DNA of 64,000 nucleotides from Meloidogyne chitwoodi (taxonomy: Eukaryota > Nematoda > Chromadorea > Rhabditida > Meloidogynidae): assembly GCA_015183035.1 (NCBI GenBank), contig JACZZP010000008.1:248001-312000 (forward strand). Reading direction: 5' to 3'. The notes beneath the pieces were generated by a model. It worked only from the letters and a program-made list of their open reading frames with translations, was not told where the DNA came from and searched no databases. Below, piece by piece: positions 34,532 to 45,239 of this stretch. The position numbers and the translations under genes are program-made. Numbering within the stretch: the first letter of the stretch is position 1; every line of letters starts with the position of its first letter.

Positions 34532-36686
34532 TTAATTTTTTGTCCAAACATGTGTCCAATTATAAATTAAATTTGGTTCTTCTGCTGACATAACAGTTGA
34601 GCTTATTGTTAAACTTAAAATTAAATTATAAAGAGAGATTTATTAAATTAATTAATTATTAAATTTTTTGTTCAAACTTATTCTTTATCGGCCATTTTGA
34701 GAGAACTTTAGTAAATAATGATTTTGCAGTGATGTTTTCTTGACCAATTTTTTTCATAAATTTTCTTCCATATTTTCTTAAATTATATTAAATTATTTTC
34801 TTTTTTTTTAATCTGAGAGAAAAATTAATTTAAATTTTTTTAATCCAACTAGAAGCTTTTTAAAAATAAAAATTAAAATTAAGCGTTTAAAAAAGCTTCT
34901 AGTTGGAGTAGCCTGTTTTACCTCCTATTGTCACCAGACTTTTTCCAGTGATCAAAATTTGTTTCTAGCAAAAACCAACGGTAATGAAGGTAGTCTAATA
35001 TAAACACATCTGCAGCACCTAGTCTATTTCTGTAAAAAAGCAAAAAATTTTATTTTTTGAGTTAGGTCATTTTGGTGCGAGAGTTTTGCGTCCAAGTGAC
35101 CCTTTTATTTTTTGAGTTAGACCATTTTGGTGCGAGAGCTATGCGTCCAAATGACCCTTTTATTTTTTTTAAGTTAGGTCGTTTTGGTGCGAAGACCTAT
35201 GCATCCAAATGACCCTAATAAAATAAATTTAAATTTGTGCCTTGTTATAACAGCACCATCACCCTTATTACCACCAACAATTAAATATGATGGTGCAATC
35301 ATAAAAGTCCAACTTAGATGTGATATTGCTGAAACATAGTCTGGTTCATACTCTAATGTCTTTCGGATTTCCAAGGCTACAGGATGATGAAAACGAGTTA
35401 TTAGATCCATCAAAATGTTGAGTAAAGGTCCACCACTGTCTTAAAACAATTTGAGTATATTTAATTTAAATATTTATTTACGACTCAAGTGACCCTTTTG
35501 TATTTTTTTTTGTTTTTTGAATTTTGCTATTTTCAGTATAAAAATAAATAAAATTAAAAAAATTAATTTACATCTAGCATTTAAGGAAACGGTAAAAGCA
35601 TTTGGCTTTTGCCCTGTAATAATACCAACAGCAAGAACAAAAGTTACTGCTGTATATTGAATCTAAAAAATCTGTTTAATATTAAATATAATTTTAATAA
35701 TCTCTATATATTCATTTTTTATGTTTATGTCCTTATTTTTATTACTAGGACATTAGAGTCTTATATCAATTTTCCGACAAATTAAGTTCACTGGTATAAC
35801 TGAGAGATTTTTCATCACAAAATCTCTCAGTTATCCCGGCTTAAAATATTTTAAACAACTGGGATAAGATAGAGATTTTAAATAAAATGGACTTCCCAAC
35901 CTTCCCGTTCCGAACAAAATCAACTAAAATTGTTGCATCTTTAAGTAATTGAGTCATTTCATAATCCAAATTTCGTCCATGTAATATTTTGCCATTATTT
36001 GTTGCAGCAACTATAGAGGTACATCCGAGTCTTGGATTGCTATTGTTTTTTAGAAAAGGTCCATGTGAAAAGTCTGTCAAATCATATAAAATGTTGAAGA
36101 CAACTAATTCGCCAAGTGATACTCTAGTGTCCTTTAATTGTTCTGACATCCCTTAAATTAATTTAAATTTAGGACATTTGAGTCTCAAAAATTTTTAAAT
36201 CATATTTAAAAGAATAATTAAGTAATAATTACCTATAATTTCTTCTCCATATTCGTGAGGCAATAAATGTATCATTCTTGCAAAAAGCCCAAATATTGTA
36301 GATTGTAGGTTTTTCGGAACAAATGATCTGACTTTTTTTTAATTTATATTTGTTTATTTTTTAAATATTTTTTAAATATTTTTTTGAAACTTTTTTTGAA
36401 ACTTTTTTTGAAACTTTTTTTGAACTTTTTTTGAAACTTTTTTTGAAACTTTTTTTAAAATTTTGAAAATTTATAAAAACCTAGCCATTTCAGCAATCCT
36501 CGGTATTACATCATCTTTATAATTTTCAACAATTAATCTCCATCTTTCTCTGGGTGGTTTATCCAAGTCTAATTTAAATAGTTTTGGCTGTTCCGCTCCC
36601 CCATAAAATAAAATAAAAATAATAATTAAATTAATTAATAAAATTATTTTCATTATTTTTAATGAGAAAAATAAATAAATAAACAA
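34532..36686 (-). CDS. acid ceramidase / N-acylethanolamine acid amidase-like hydrolase
   Basis: A multi-exon minus-strand gene: signal peptide (second in-frame Met near 36653: MKIILLINLIIIFILFYGG), the family prodomain motif PPRERWRLIVENYKDDVIPR, PHEYGEEII, then RLGCTSIVA with the catalytic Cys at which the proenzyme self-cleaves, HGRNLDYEM, QKPNAFTVSLNAR, and a C-terminal TVMSAEEPNLIYNWTHVW. The enzyme hydrolyses the amide bond of ceramide or N-acylethanolamines in lysosomes or secreted fluid. Exons lie near 36686-36476, 36330-36236, 36151-35890, 35660-35575, 35410-35230, 35030-34920 and 34720-34532. The nucleophile and main motifs are intact. Introns hold three GGTCATTTTGGTGCGAG words and hairpins. 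Confidence 0.8.
34843..34907. repeat. 65-bp hairpin, copy 3 (intronic)
   Basis: TCCAACTAGAAGCTTTTTA against AAAAAAGCTTCTAGTTGGA. The paired compensatory change (AGTAGC to AGAAGC with GCTTCT) keeps the stem intact. Confidence 0.8.
35067..35215. repeat. three direct GGTCATTTTGGTGCGAG units in ceramidase-like intron
   Basis: Units of about 55 bp at 35067, 35122 and 35177, each with GGTC(A/G)TTTTGGTGCGA and, further on, GCGTCCAA(G/A)TGACCC, which is an inverted partner, so each unit can fold. Confidence 0.75.
35793..35837. repeat. 45-bp perfect hairpin
   Basis: GGTATAACTGAGAGATTTT faces AAAATCTCTCAGTTATCC across a short loop. It lies in an intron of the ceramidase-like gene, close to the donor of the catalytic-Cys exon. 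Confidence 0.75.
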
Positions 36687-37212
36687 ATATTTATTTATTT
36701 ATTTATTAGAGAACTGATAAGGGAAATTTTAATTATAGTGAACTAACCTATTAACCCTCTAATTAATAAAAATTAATAAAATAACTAAATAAATAAATAA
36801 AAATAAACTATATATTAATAAATATTAAAAAATATTAAAAAAAAATAAAAAAATTTTTAAAAATATTTTTTTATATATTTTTTAATAAAAAACCAAAGAT
36901 TAATAATTTAAAAGAAAAATAAAAAAATCCGCCTGAATAAAGTTGCAATAGGAAAACAAAGAGAAAGGGAAAGGAACGTCTGGCAACAACAAAATTGTAA
37001 TTAATCATTTTTGTTAAAAAATGAATTTTTTAATGATCAGTCATTTATTTTAAAAAATTAATATTTTGTTTAGGTTTATTTTTTGTCTTTTAAATTATTT
37101 TTTTTTAATTTTTTTCTTTTGTTTTTGCCAGTTGGCAGTTTTGTTGGGTGTTGTAGTTGATAACTTTAATCAACCATAACACAAGATTGAATTAACCTTT
37201 TTTTAATGTATT

Positions 37213-37425
37213 TAGTATCATTCAATAGAGAATTGAATAAATTATAACATAAAATATAAAGAAAAAAATATAATTTTAATTAAAACATTTATGCTTAAAA
37301 AACTGCTAAATTTCGAATTTTTGAAGGTTTTTCACTGATAAATTTTTCTTTATTAAACTTTAAATTTTATTTCTTGCTAAATTTTATAGATAATTCAATT
37401 CTCTATTGAATGATATCAATATCTT
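37213..37425. mobile_element. ~210-bp palindromic element, copy 5
   Basis: TAGTATCATTCAATAGAGAA at the left, TTCTCTATTGAATGATATC at the right. The G-to-A change in CGATAG/CAATAG is matched on both arms, preserving pairing. Confidence 0.75.
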
Positions 37426-38647
37426 TTGAATAGGTTAAGTAGTTTTTGAGTTATGATGGATTAACTCAACTAACCCTTTTTTGTATAACTTTACTTTAAT
37501 TCACTTAAATATTTAAATATAAATTTTATTCAAATTTTAGTAATTTGTAAAGTTATAAGACAGTCATATAAAAATTTATATACGAGAATTTAGGTCGTTA
37601 AATTGCATAAAATTGTTATTTTATTAAAATATGCATATAAATGTACATAGAAAATGGATTGATTGCGACCAAGTTGGGGAGAAAAAAGTTGGAAAAAGGA
37701 GAGAGTAATAGTGAAAATAGAATAGACAAGACAAAATTAAAATCATTCGAGAATTTTTAGTTAAAATAATTTATTTTTGTTAAACCTTATAAAAATCAAA
37801 AATTGATCAGTTACCCCCCTTTTCTAGTATTATTTATTTTATTTAAATAATTTTTTCATTTTATTCAATTCTCTTGTCATTTCTCTCCATTGTTTTAAGC
37901 CCTACAAAACATTAAAAAAATTTTTTCCTTTTTGAGAATTAAAATAAAAAATATTTTTTCACGCCTATTTATAAATTGAATAGTTTCTCTTTATTTTTCA
38001 ATTTTTTGAAAATAATAAAATTATTTTTTCATTTTTATTTTTATTTTTTGCGCGCAGCGCTTATTGAAGCAACTTTAAATTGCTAGCAAAAAGTGTTCTT
38101 ATTTATAAATTTTAGTCAATATTTTTGTTAAAAATAAATTTTCCAAATGTTTATTTATTTTTAAAAATAAAAAAAAATATAAAAAATTTTTTTTTAATTT
38201 TTTAAAATTTTTTAAAATTTTTCTCCCTCTTCCCCCACATTTTATTTATATTAAAAAAATTAAAAAATTACTAAATTTTTTACAAAAACATTAAAAATTG
38301 TGTTACCATTTTTTCTTTAATACCTACTAGTCGATAATCCCATCAAAATTATTTTTTGTTGTGAGAATCCGGTCGAAAATGAGGGGGAAAGTATTGTTCT
38401 GCTCACTCACCTCAACTAAACAACAACACTCACGTAACTCATTCGCGCAAATGATTTACTCCTTTTTTTATACATTTTTATTCAAACAATTTTTCACTCT
38501 TTTTAATTCCTATTTTTCCACTTTTTTGCACTTTGCTGTTTTTTCAAGTTCCAAATGAGTAAATTTTATTATTTACAGTCTGTCCTGGGTAAGGTCGTTT
38601 TAAGACGTATAACTCGAAAACAAGTTGATATTATAAAATGAGGTTTG

Positions 38648-38856
38648 CATCATTCGATAGAGAATTAAATTTGCTTCAAAATAAATTTATAAAGTTAATT
38701 TTAAGTTAATTGACAAAAAAGTTATGTTTAAAAAAGGAGCATTTTTGCTCAAAAAGTCGAGTTTTTTGACCATAACTTTTTTTCTTAATAAAATTAAATT
38801 TTGTATTTTAACTATTTTGAAGCAAATTTAATTTTCTATCGAATGATATCAAAAAC
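38648..38856. mobile_element. ~210-bp palindromic element, copy 6
   Basis: ATCATTCGATAGAGAATTAA at the left, TTAATTTTCTATCGAATGAT at the right; the TTTGCTTCAAAATA segment is mirrored by TATTTTGAAGCAAA. Confidence 0.75.
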
Positions 38857-39474
38857 AATTAAATTGATTCATCCAAACATGAGTTATATGTCCGGAACTG
38901 AGGCAACTATCGACTAACATGCAATGAACATTTAATTTTCCTTTTAATTTTTTTATTTTTTCTAACAAAAAAAACATTTTTATTTTTTTTCGATCTCTCT
39001 ATTCAACATTTTCTCTTTTTTCTCAAATTTATTCTATCCATGCATTATAAACGGCTGACTCTTTCCCCCATTTTTGGTTGCTACTGTTCGCCTTTAGCGT
39101 TGCTCATCCTCCAACCGGCGGATGGACTGAATGAGAGAGTTAAGTAGCACAACAACACTAAACGACCTTTTTCTTCATTTTTTTGAAGAAAAATAGCAAA
39201 GAAGAAATTTTTACAATTTTTGAAGGGCAAAAACCTTTTCTCTCTTAGTCTCTTCTCTCAATCCTTCGATTCCCTCAATTTTGGATTTTTTCTTTTATTA
39301 AATATCATTTTTTAGTCATAAAATAGTTTAAATATTTTATTTTAACGTTTTTTTACTAAAAATTATTTTTTTTTAAATTTTATTTTATATTTTTCTTTTA
39401 AAATTCACGTTGGAACTAGTTTAAGTTCCAGCCGTTTAACTTAAAACGGATTGACGGGGATTTTATTTCTTTTG

Positions 39475-39691
39475 GATTCATTCTATAGAGAATTAAATTT
39501 TCTACAAAATGAATTATAAAACTTAATTTTAGGTTGAATTGTAAATTTTTTATGGTTGAAAAACCGACATTTTTCGATGAAAATGCTGATTTTCGAAGGT
39601 TTTTCTCCCATAACTTTTTTTGTAAATTTATTTAAAATTTTGTTTATTTTTTATTTGATAGACAATTTATTAATCTATCGAAAAATATCAA
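39475..39691. mobile_element. ~210-bp palindromic element, copy 7
   Basis: GGATTCATTCTATAGAGAAT at the left and AATCTATCGAAAAATATC at the right; the interior CATAACTTTTTTTG matches other copies. Confidence 0.6.
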
Positions 39692-40081
39692 AATATTTTT
39701 AAACGGTTATTCCTTCGTTAAGTTATGGTCATTTAAATAGCATGATATGCAAGAGTAAATTACCTCATTTAAAGTTATTTTATTTTCTATCTTTTTTTAA
39801 TTTTTTATTCTCGCCATTTTTACCAATTTGTTATATACTATTCTCCTACTTTTTGATCTAATCTCTCGTCTCTGTTCACCCGTGTTTGTCCTTCAAAACC
39901 CTTCCAAAATTAATAAATAATTTACCTTTTTCTTACATTTATGTGAACAAAATAAATTAAAAATTCACTAAACGAACACAAAATAATATATATTTTTTCT
40001 TTACATTCCTTTAAAAAAAATTTTTATAAAAAATAATATTTAAATATTAATTTAATTTTGTTAATTAATTTATAAGGGAAA

Positions 40082-41936
40082 ATGAATATTGTACAAAATT
40101 TGCTTAGTGCAATATCCCCACTTCCAGATGGCGATTTATCCGATCGACTAAATTATTGTTATACGACTACAATTTTAATTATATGCTCTGCATTCGTCTC
40201 AGGATGGAGGCATATTTTTTATTATTATTTTTAAAGATTAAACCTTGCAAACTTAAACCTAAAAAATAATAAACTTGCAAACTTAAAAAATAAATAAACT
40301 TGCAAACTTAAACTTAAAAAATAAACTTGTAAACTTAAAATAAATAAAGTTGCAAACTCAAACTTAAAAAATAAATAAATAAGCTTGTAAACTTAAGTTT
40401 GTTTTTAAGTTTTATTGGTCAACCAATTCAGTGTTGGTTCCCCGCGTATTATCGTGGTTGGTGGATGGAATATGCTTTAGATTATTGTTTTATTCAAAAT
40501 ACTTATTTTGTGCAGTTTGCTGATATGAAACCAGATAATTATTTTGATATTGCTGAACATGTTATTCCTATTCCGAGTAATTGGACAGAAAGGGAAGAAA
40601 AACAAATTGGATATTACCAATGGGTTGGGAATATTATAAAATATATTATTTAAATTTTTTTCATCATAAAAGTTCAGGTCCCCTTCATTTTGGCCCTTCA
40701 GGCATTAACCTTTTTCCTCCCAGTAGTCATATGGAGGTCAATATACGGTTCCACAAATATGAAAGTTAGAGCAATTTGTGAAACTTGTAGTATAAAGTCA
40801 AATTTGGAGCCTGGAGAAAGAAGCAAAAATATGGAAATTATTGCTAGATTTTTAATTTGTAATCATGATGTTACTAAAAGTGTTGGTGGCCGTATTAAAG
40901 CAATGGCTGCTGGAAGAATTGTTCAAATAGCTTATTTAGTAGGAAACCCTATTTTTAATAATTTACTAAAAGAATCTTTTAGTTAACAAAGTTACTTTAT
41001 GCATGTAATGCTTTAATGCAATTTTTGCTAGTTAAATGGATGTTAGGCTCTCCTGACCCTTTTTGGGGGTGGAATGTTATTTCAGATATAATATCTGGTA
41101 GAGAATGGCCGGAAACTGGTAACTTTCCACGAGTTACCCTATGCGATTTTTCTGTAAGTTTACAAACTTGAAAATTAAAAAATAAACTTTAAAACTAAAC
41201 TTATAAAAAATAAACTTGAAAACTTTATAAAAAATTCACTTAAATACAAACTTGAAACTTAAACTTGAAACTTATAAAAAATAAACTTGAAAACATAAAT
41301 TAAGAATGTTGATTATATTCTTTACTATTTTGTTTCAGGTTAGAGTTCTCGGTAATTTGCATCGACATTCTGTTCAATGTGTGTTAATGATAAATATGGT
41401 CACTTTTAATTTTTTAAAATATTGAAAAAAAATTTATTTTAGTTTAATGAAAAAATTTTTGTTTTTCTTTGGTTCTGGTTTTGCTTTATTGCCTTTTTTA
41501 GTATAATTTCATTATTTATTTGGTTATATAGATCATTTTGTTTTGGCAATAATTATAGACTTATTAACAGCTATTTACAACAGGTCAAGAATTTTTTTAA
41601 ATTTTAGTTTTAATATTTAGATTGATCCAATTTCGCATAGAGGACTTGCTAGACGTGTTCAAATTAATGGATTTATTGAAAATGTTTTATGCCCCGATGG
41701 TCTTTTAATTATTCGATTGATTTCTCTAAATAGTGGAGATTTAATTACTTGTCGATTAATTGCTACACTTTGGTAAACTTTTTTTTTTAAAATTCAAATT
41801 TAAAATTATTAAAAATGGTTTTAGGGAAGATTATCAGCAACGTTTACATCAAATTGACCCTTTAGTACAAGAGGAAGAAAATTTTAATGAGCCTGATTCT
41901 TTATTAGGCAATAGAAAAAATGGAAAGAAAAGTTAA
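40082..41936 (+). CDS. innexin 1
   Basis: Innexins form invertebrate gap junctions and hemichannels. The start MNIVQNLLSAISPLPDGDLSDRLNY is followed by FIGQPIQCW (family YVGQPIQCW), NYC-type [19 protein letters not shown], the conserved GREWPETGNFPRVTLCDF and [26 protein letters not shown], and ends GNRKNGKKS. Four membrane segments and the paired extracellular cysteines are present. The exon 1/2 junction fits only as a GC-AG intron (40209 to 40410, phase 2). Another intron of about 46 bp interrupts near 40935-40985. Several introns are filled with AAACTTGAAAATAAA words. A second innexin follows 860 bp downstream in the same orientation. Confidence 0.85.
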
Positions 41937-42797
41937 CGGTCTTCTTAAATTGGGAAAAAATTAAAAAAAAATTATGTGATGAACTCATTAATATTTTAGT
42001 TTAATCTGTTAGCCTCTTTAATATTTTATTCATCTCTTGCCAAACTTGTTTCTTTTAACTCTTTTAAAACTTTAAAGTTATATACAAATTTTAACTACTA
42101 AACTTTAATTATAAAACTAAAAATACAGTAGCTTAAAATAAACGAAAGTACAAAATTCAAAGTAAATAAACATTAAGCGCAAACTTAAGTATATAAACTT
42201 GAAATAATTAAACTTAGAATACAAAAGTAAAAACTTGGACAAATATATTAATTAAACTTGTAAACTAGAAAATAATAATTAAACTTAAATATGCTTCAAG
42301 TTGAATTAAATATTTCATGTTTAATTATTTTATTCTCTTTATTTCTTTCTTTATTTAAATACTCTTTTTCTTTTAATATTTAATGCCCATCATTTTCGAA
42401 ACTGAATAAATCTCTAAATTATTTTTTATACTTTTTAATTGTATTGAAAATTACATGAAGAATTTCTTTTTTTATTTATTAAATAATCTTTTTATTTTTT
42501 CAGAATTTTTTGAAGATCGAGAATTGACAGGACAGCAAATTCATGTAAATATTTTTTGAAATAAATAAATATAATTTTAAGTAGAAATAATCTGTGTTTA
42601 AAATGGGGCATTCTGCAAAAGGGATTTAAATATAAACTAATAAAAATAAAAAAAATTTAGAAGAAAAGAAAATGAGGGGATAAAAATTCTAAGAGGTTAA
42701 AAAGAAAAATAAATATTTTAATTTTTTGGGGAATTGAAAATTAATTTTTTAATAATTTTATTTCAGCATTGTAAACACCAAAAATCGACAAAATTAA
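41937..42797. other. spacer between tandem innexins
   Basis: AT-rich with AAACTT words. A possible cryptic exon at 42505-42545 (after TTTTTCAG: EFFEDRELTGQQIH) could be a 5' or alternative 3' exon of a neighbouring innexin; not assigned. Confidence 0.4.
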
Positions 42798-45239
42798 ATG
42801 TTTTTCCTCGACAAATTTCTCCAAGGTTTAAAACCTCAATTTGACGATGATCTTGTTGATCGGCTCAATTATTACTACACTCCTATGCTTTTTATAGTTT
42901 TTGCTTTAACACTTTCTGCTAAACAGTCTGGAAGAATTATATTTTTAATTTATAAAATTTATTTTTAGATATGTTGGTCAACCTATCCAGTGTTGGATTC
43001 CGGCACAATTTACTGGAGCATGGGTTGATTTTGAAAATTTAATTAATTAATTAATTAAGGAGCAATACAGTGAAAATTATTGTTTTGTTCAGAATACTTA
43101 TTTCCTTCCGTTGAATCATTATATTCCTCAGGATATTGAACAAAGAGAGGAAAGAGAAATTGGTAAAAAAATACATGCATAAATTTGAAAAATAGTAAAC
43201 ATTAAAAAAAGAAAGTTGGAGTACAAAGTTGAAAAGTTATAAACTTGAAAATATATAAAATACAAACTTGAAAAATAATAAACTTTAAAAAATTGTAACC
43301 ATAAAAAAGGTTGCAAGCATAAACTTGAAGAATAATAAACTTGGAAAAAAAGTTTTAATTATAAACTTTAAAAAGGTTGCAAGCATAAACTTGAAAAATA
43401 ATAAACTTGGAAAAAATGTTTTAATTTATAAACTTGAAAAGTTTGCAAACATAAACTTGAAAAATAATAAACTTAACTCTTATAATAAATTGTATACAAA
43501 CTTGAAACTTAAAAATAAATTATAATCTAAGGATACTATCAATGGGTGCCTTTCGTATTAGGACTGCAAGGAATGTTGTTTTATTTGCCTTCACTTGTCT
43601 GGCGAATTTTAAACTGGCAATCGGGTGGGTTATTTATTTTTTTATGTTTAAACTTTAATTTTTAAGGTGTGGCTGTCAAGGGTATTATTCAAATGTGTGA
43701 AGATGTTGGAAACATGCAAGTAGACAAGCGAAAAGGAAGTGTTGAGGTTAAAATTTTTTTAAATTAATTAATAAATAATTTTTAATTTATTTTAAGTTTT
43801 ACTATAAATATTTTAAAATATTTTTAAATTAAAAATTAAATTAAATAAAGATAGCTGCAACACACATAAGAGATTCATTGCGCATGCAACAACAAATTGG
43901 CAAAGGATGTAAATTTATTATTATTTTTTTAAAGTTTTTCTCAAAAATATATTTTATTATTAAACAATTTTTAAAATTTTTAGATTTATTCAAATATTTT
44001 TTAGTTATATTTTCCGGCCTATTCCGTCGTGGCACCTATCTAAATTGCCTCTATCTGCTTGTAAAAGTTTTATATTTAATACAAATTGTATTCCAATTTG
44101 TTATTCTCAATAATTTCTTGGGTTCTTCCTACACTTTTTGGGGATTTGAAATTCTTAGAGATTTGGCCCAAGGCTTGGAATGGCATGAAAGCGGGCATTT
44201 TCCAAGGTTTTAAAAGTTTAGTTAGTCTAAAAAATATATTAAGAGTAACAATGTGTGATTTTGAAGTTAGAGTACTTGGAAATAGGCACAGACATACTGT
44301 CCAATGTGTTTTAATGATTAATATGGTAAGTTAATTAATTTTTTTAATTAAAAATTAATTAAAAAAATTTCAAGTTTAACGAAAAAGTATTTTTATTCAT
44401 TTGGTGGTGGCTTTTACTTGTTGGTATTGCTACACTTTTTTCATTTGTTTATTGGTTAACAACGCCTCGACAGAATGTGCCTTTTATTCGCCAATACCTT
44501 AGAGTTTACCATCATTTAAAACAAGAAGACCAAAATGGTTAATGCTTAAAAATATTTTTTAAATATTTTTAAGTTTAGTAATGGTAGCAGTGAATAAGTT
44601 TGTTCATATTTATTTACGAGCGGATGGTGTTTTTCTATTACGTTTAATTGGTAGGCTATTTTATTAATAGCAAACTTAAGTCTATAAAATATTGAAATAA
44701 ATAAACTTGAAATACAAAAATAAACTTGAATTACAAAAATAAACTTTTAATACAAAAATAAACTTGAATTAACAAAAATAAACTTGACTTACAAAAACAA
44801 CTCAAAAGTAAATAAACTTGAGCTCTAAAATAAAGTTAATGCATAATCTTGACTAGAAAACACAAATAACTTGCTTTTTAAGTTTAAAGTAAACATTAAG
44901 TTTGCAAATAAAAACATTGTGCAAGTAAAAAACTTAAAATAACTTTAAGCAAACAAGTTCAAAAATAAACTTTAATCTTAAAATATCTGCAAAAATAAAA
45001 ACTCAAGTTTGTTTTTTATTTTACAAACTTACAAATAAACTTAAGTTTATTAAAATTTGAACCAAATTTTAGCAGCAAATGCTGGTGACTTGATAACAAC
45101 TGATTTAGTTTACCAACTCTGGCAAATGTATATACAAGAGGAGCATTCTCGTTTATCAACTCTGCAACTTGCAGAGGGAACTGAAAGAAATATTGAATCT
45201 AGAAGCAAATCTATAGATGATGAAATAAGGAAGGATTAA
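42798..45239 (+). CDS. innexin 2
   Basis: Start [20 protein letters not shown], then [13 protein letters not shown] (joined across intron after AAACA), [45 protein letters not shown], a [12 protein letters not shown] segment, [20 protein letters not shown], and [12 protein letters not shown]; the last exon (about 45060-45239) ends SIDDEIRKD. All family landmarks are present, including extracellular cysteines. It is a tandem neighbour of innexin 1, but sequence differences outside the core motifs are large, so the duplication is old. The final intron (44655-45058) is almost entirely AAATAAACTTGAA repeats. Confidence 0.85.

Larger units (their letters stand above)
36687..40081. other. gene-free 3.4-kb interval
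   Basis: Between divergent genes (ceramidase-like minus, innexin plus). AT-rich, with three palindromic elements listed separately and a somewhat less AT-rich patch at 39050-39140. I see no coding sequence. Confidence 0.5.

Noticed and set aside
7430..36460. CRISPR array among the short direct repeats
   Set aside because: Eukaryotic DNA; repeats are irregularly spaced, degenerate and not separated by unique spacers of equal length.
38361..38558. 65-residue frame in intergenic DNA
   Set aside because: No signal, no family, low-complexity Phe-rich composition.
42505..42545. Possible exon EFFEDRELTGQQIH between the innexins
   Set aside because: It has an acceptor but no join in phase with either innexin that I could confirm.
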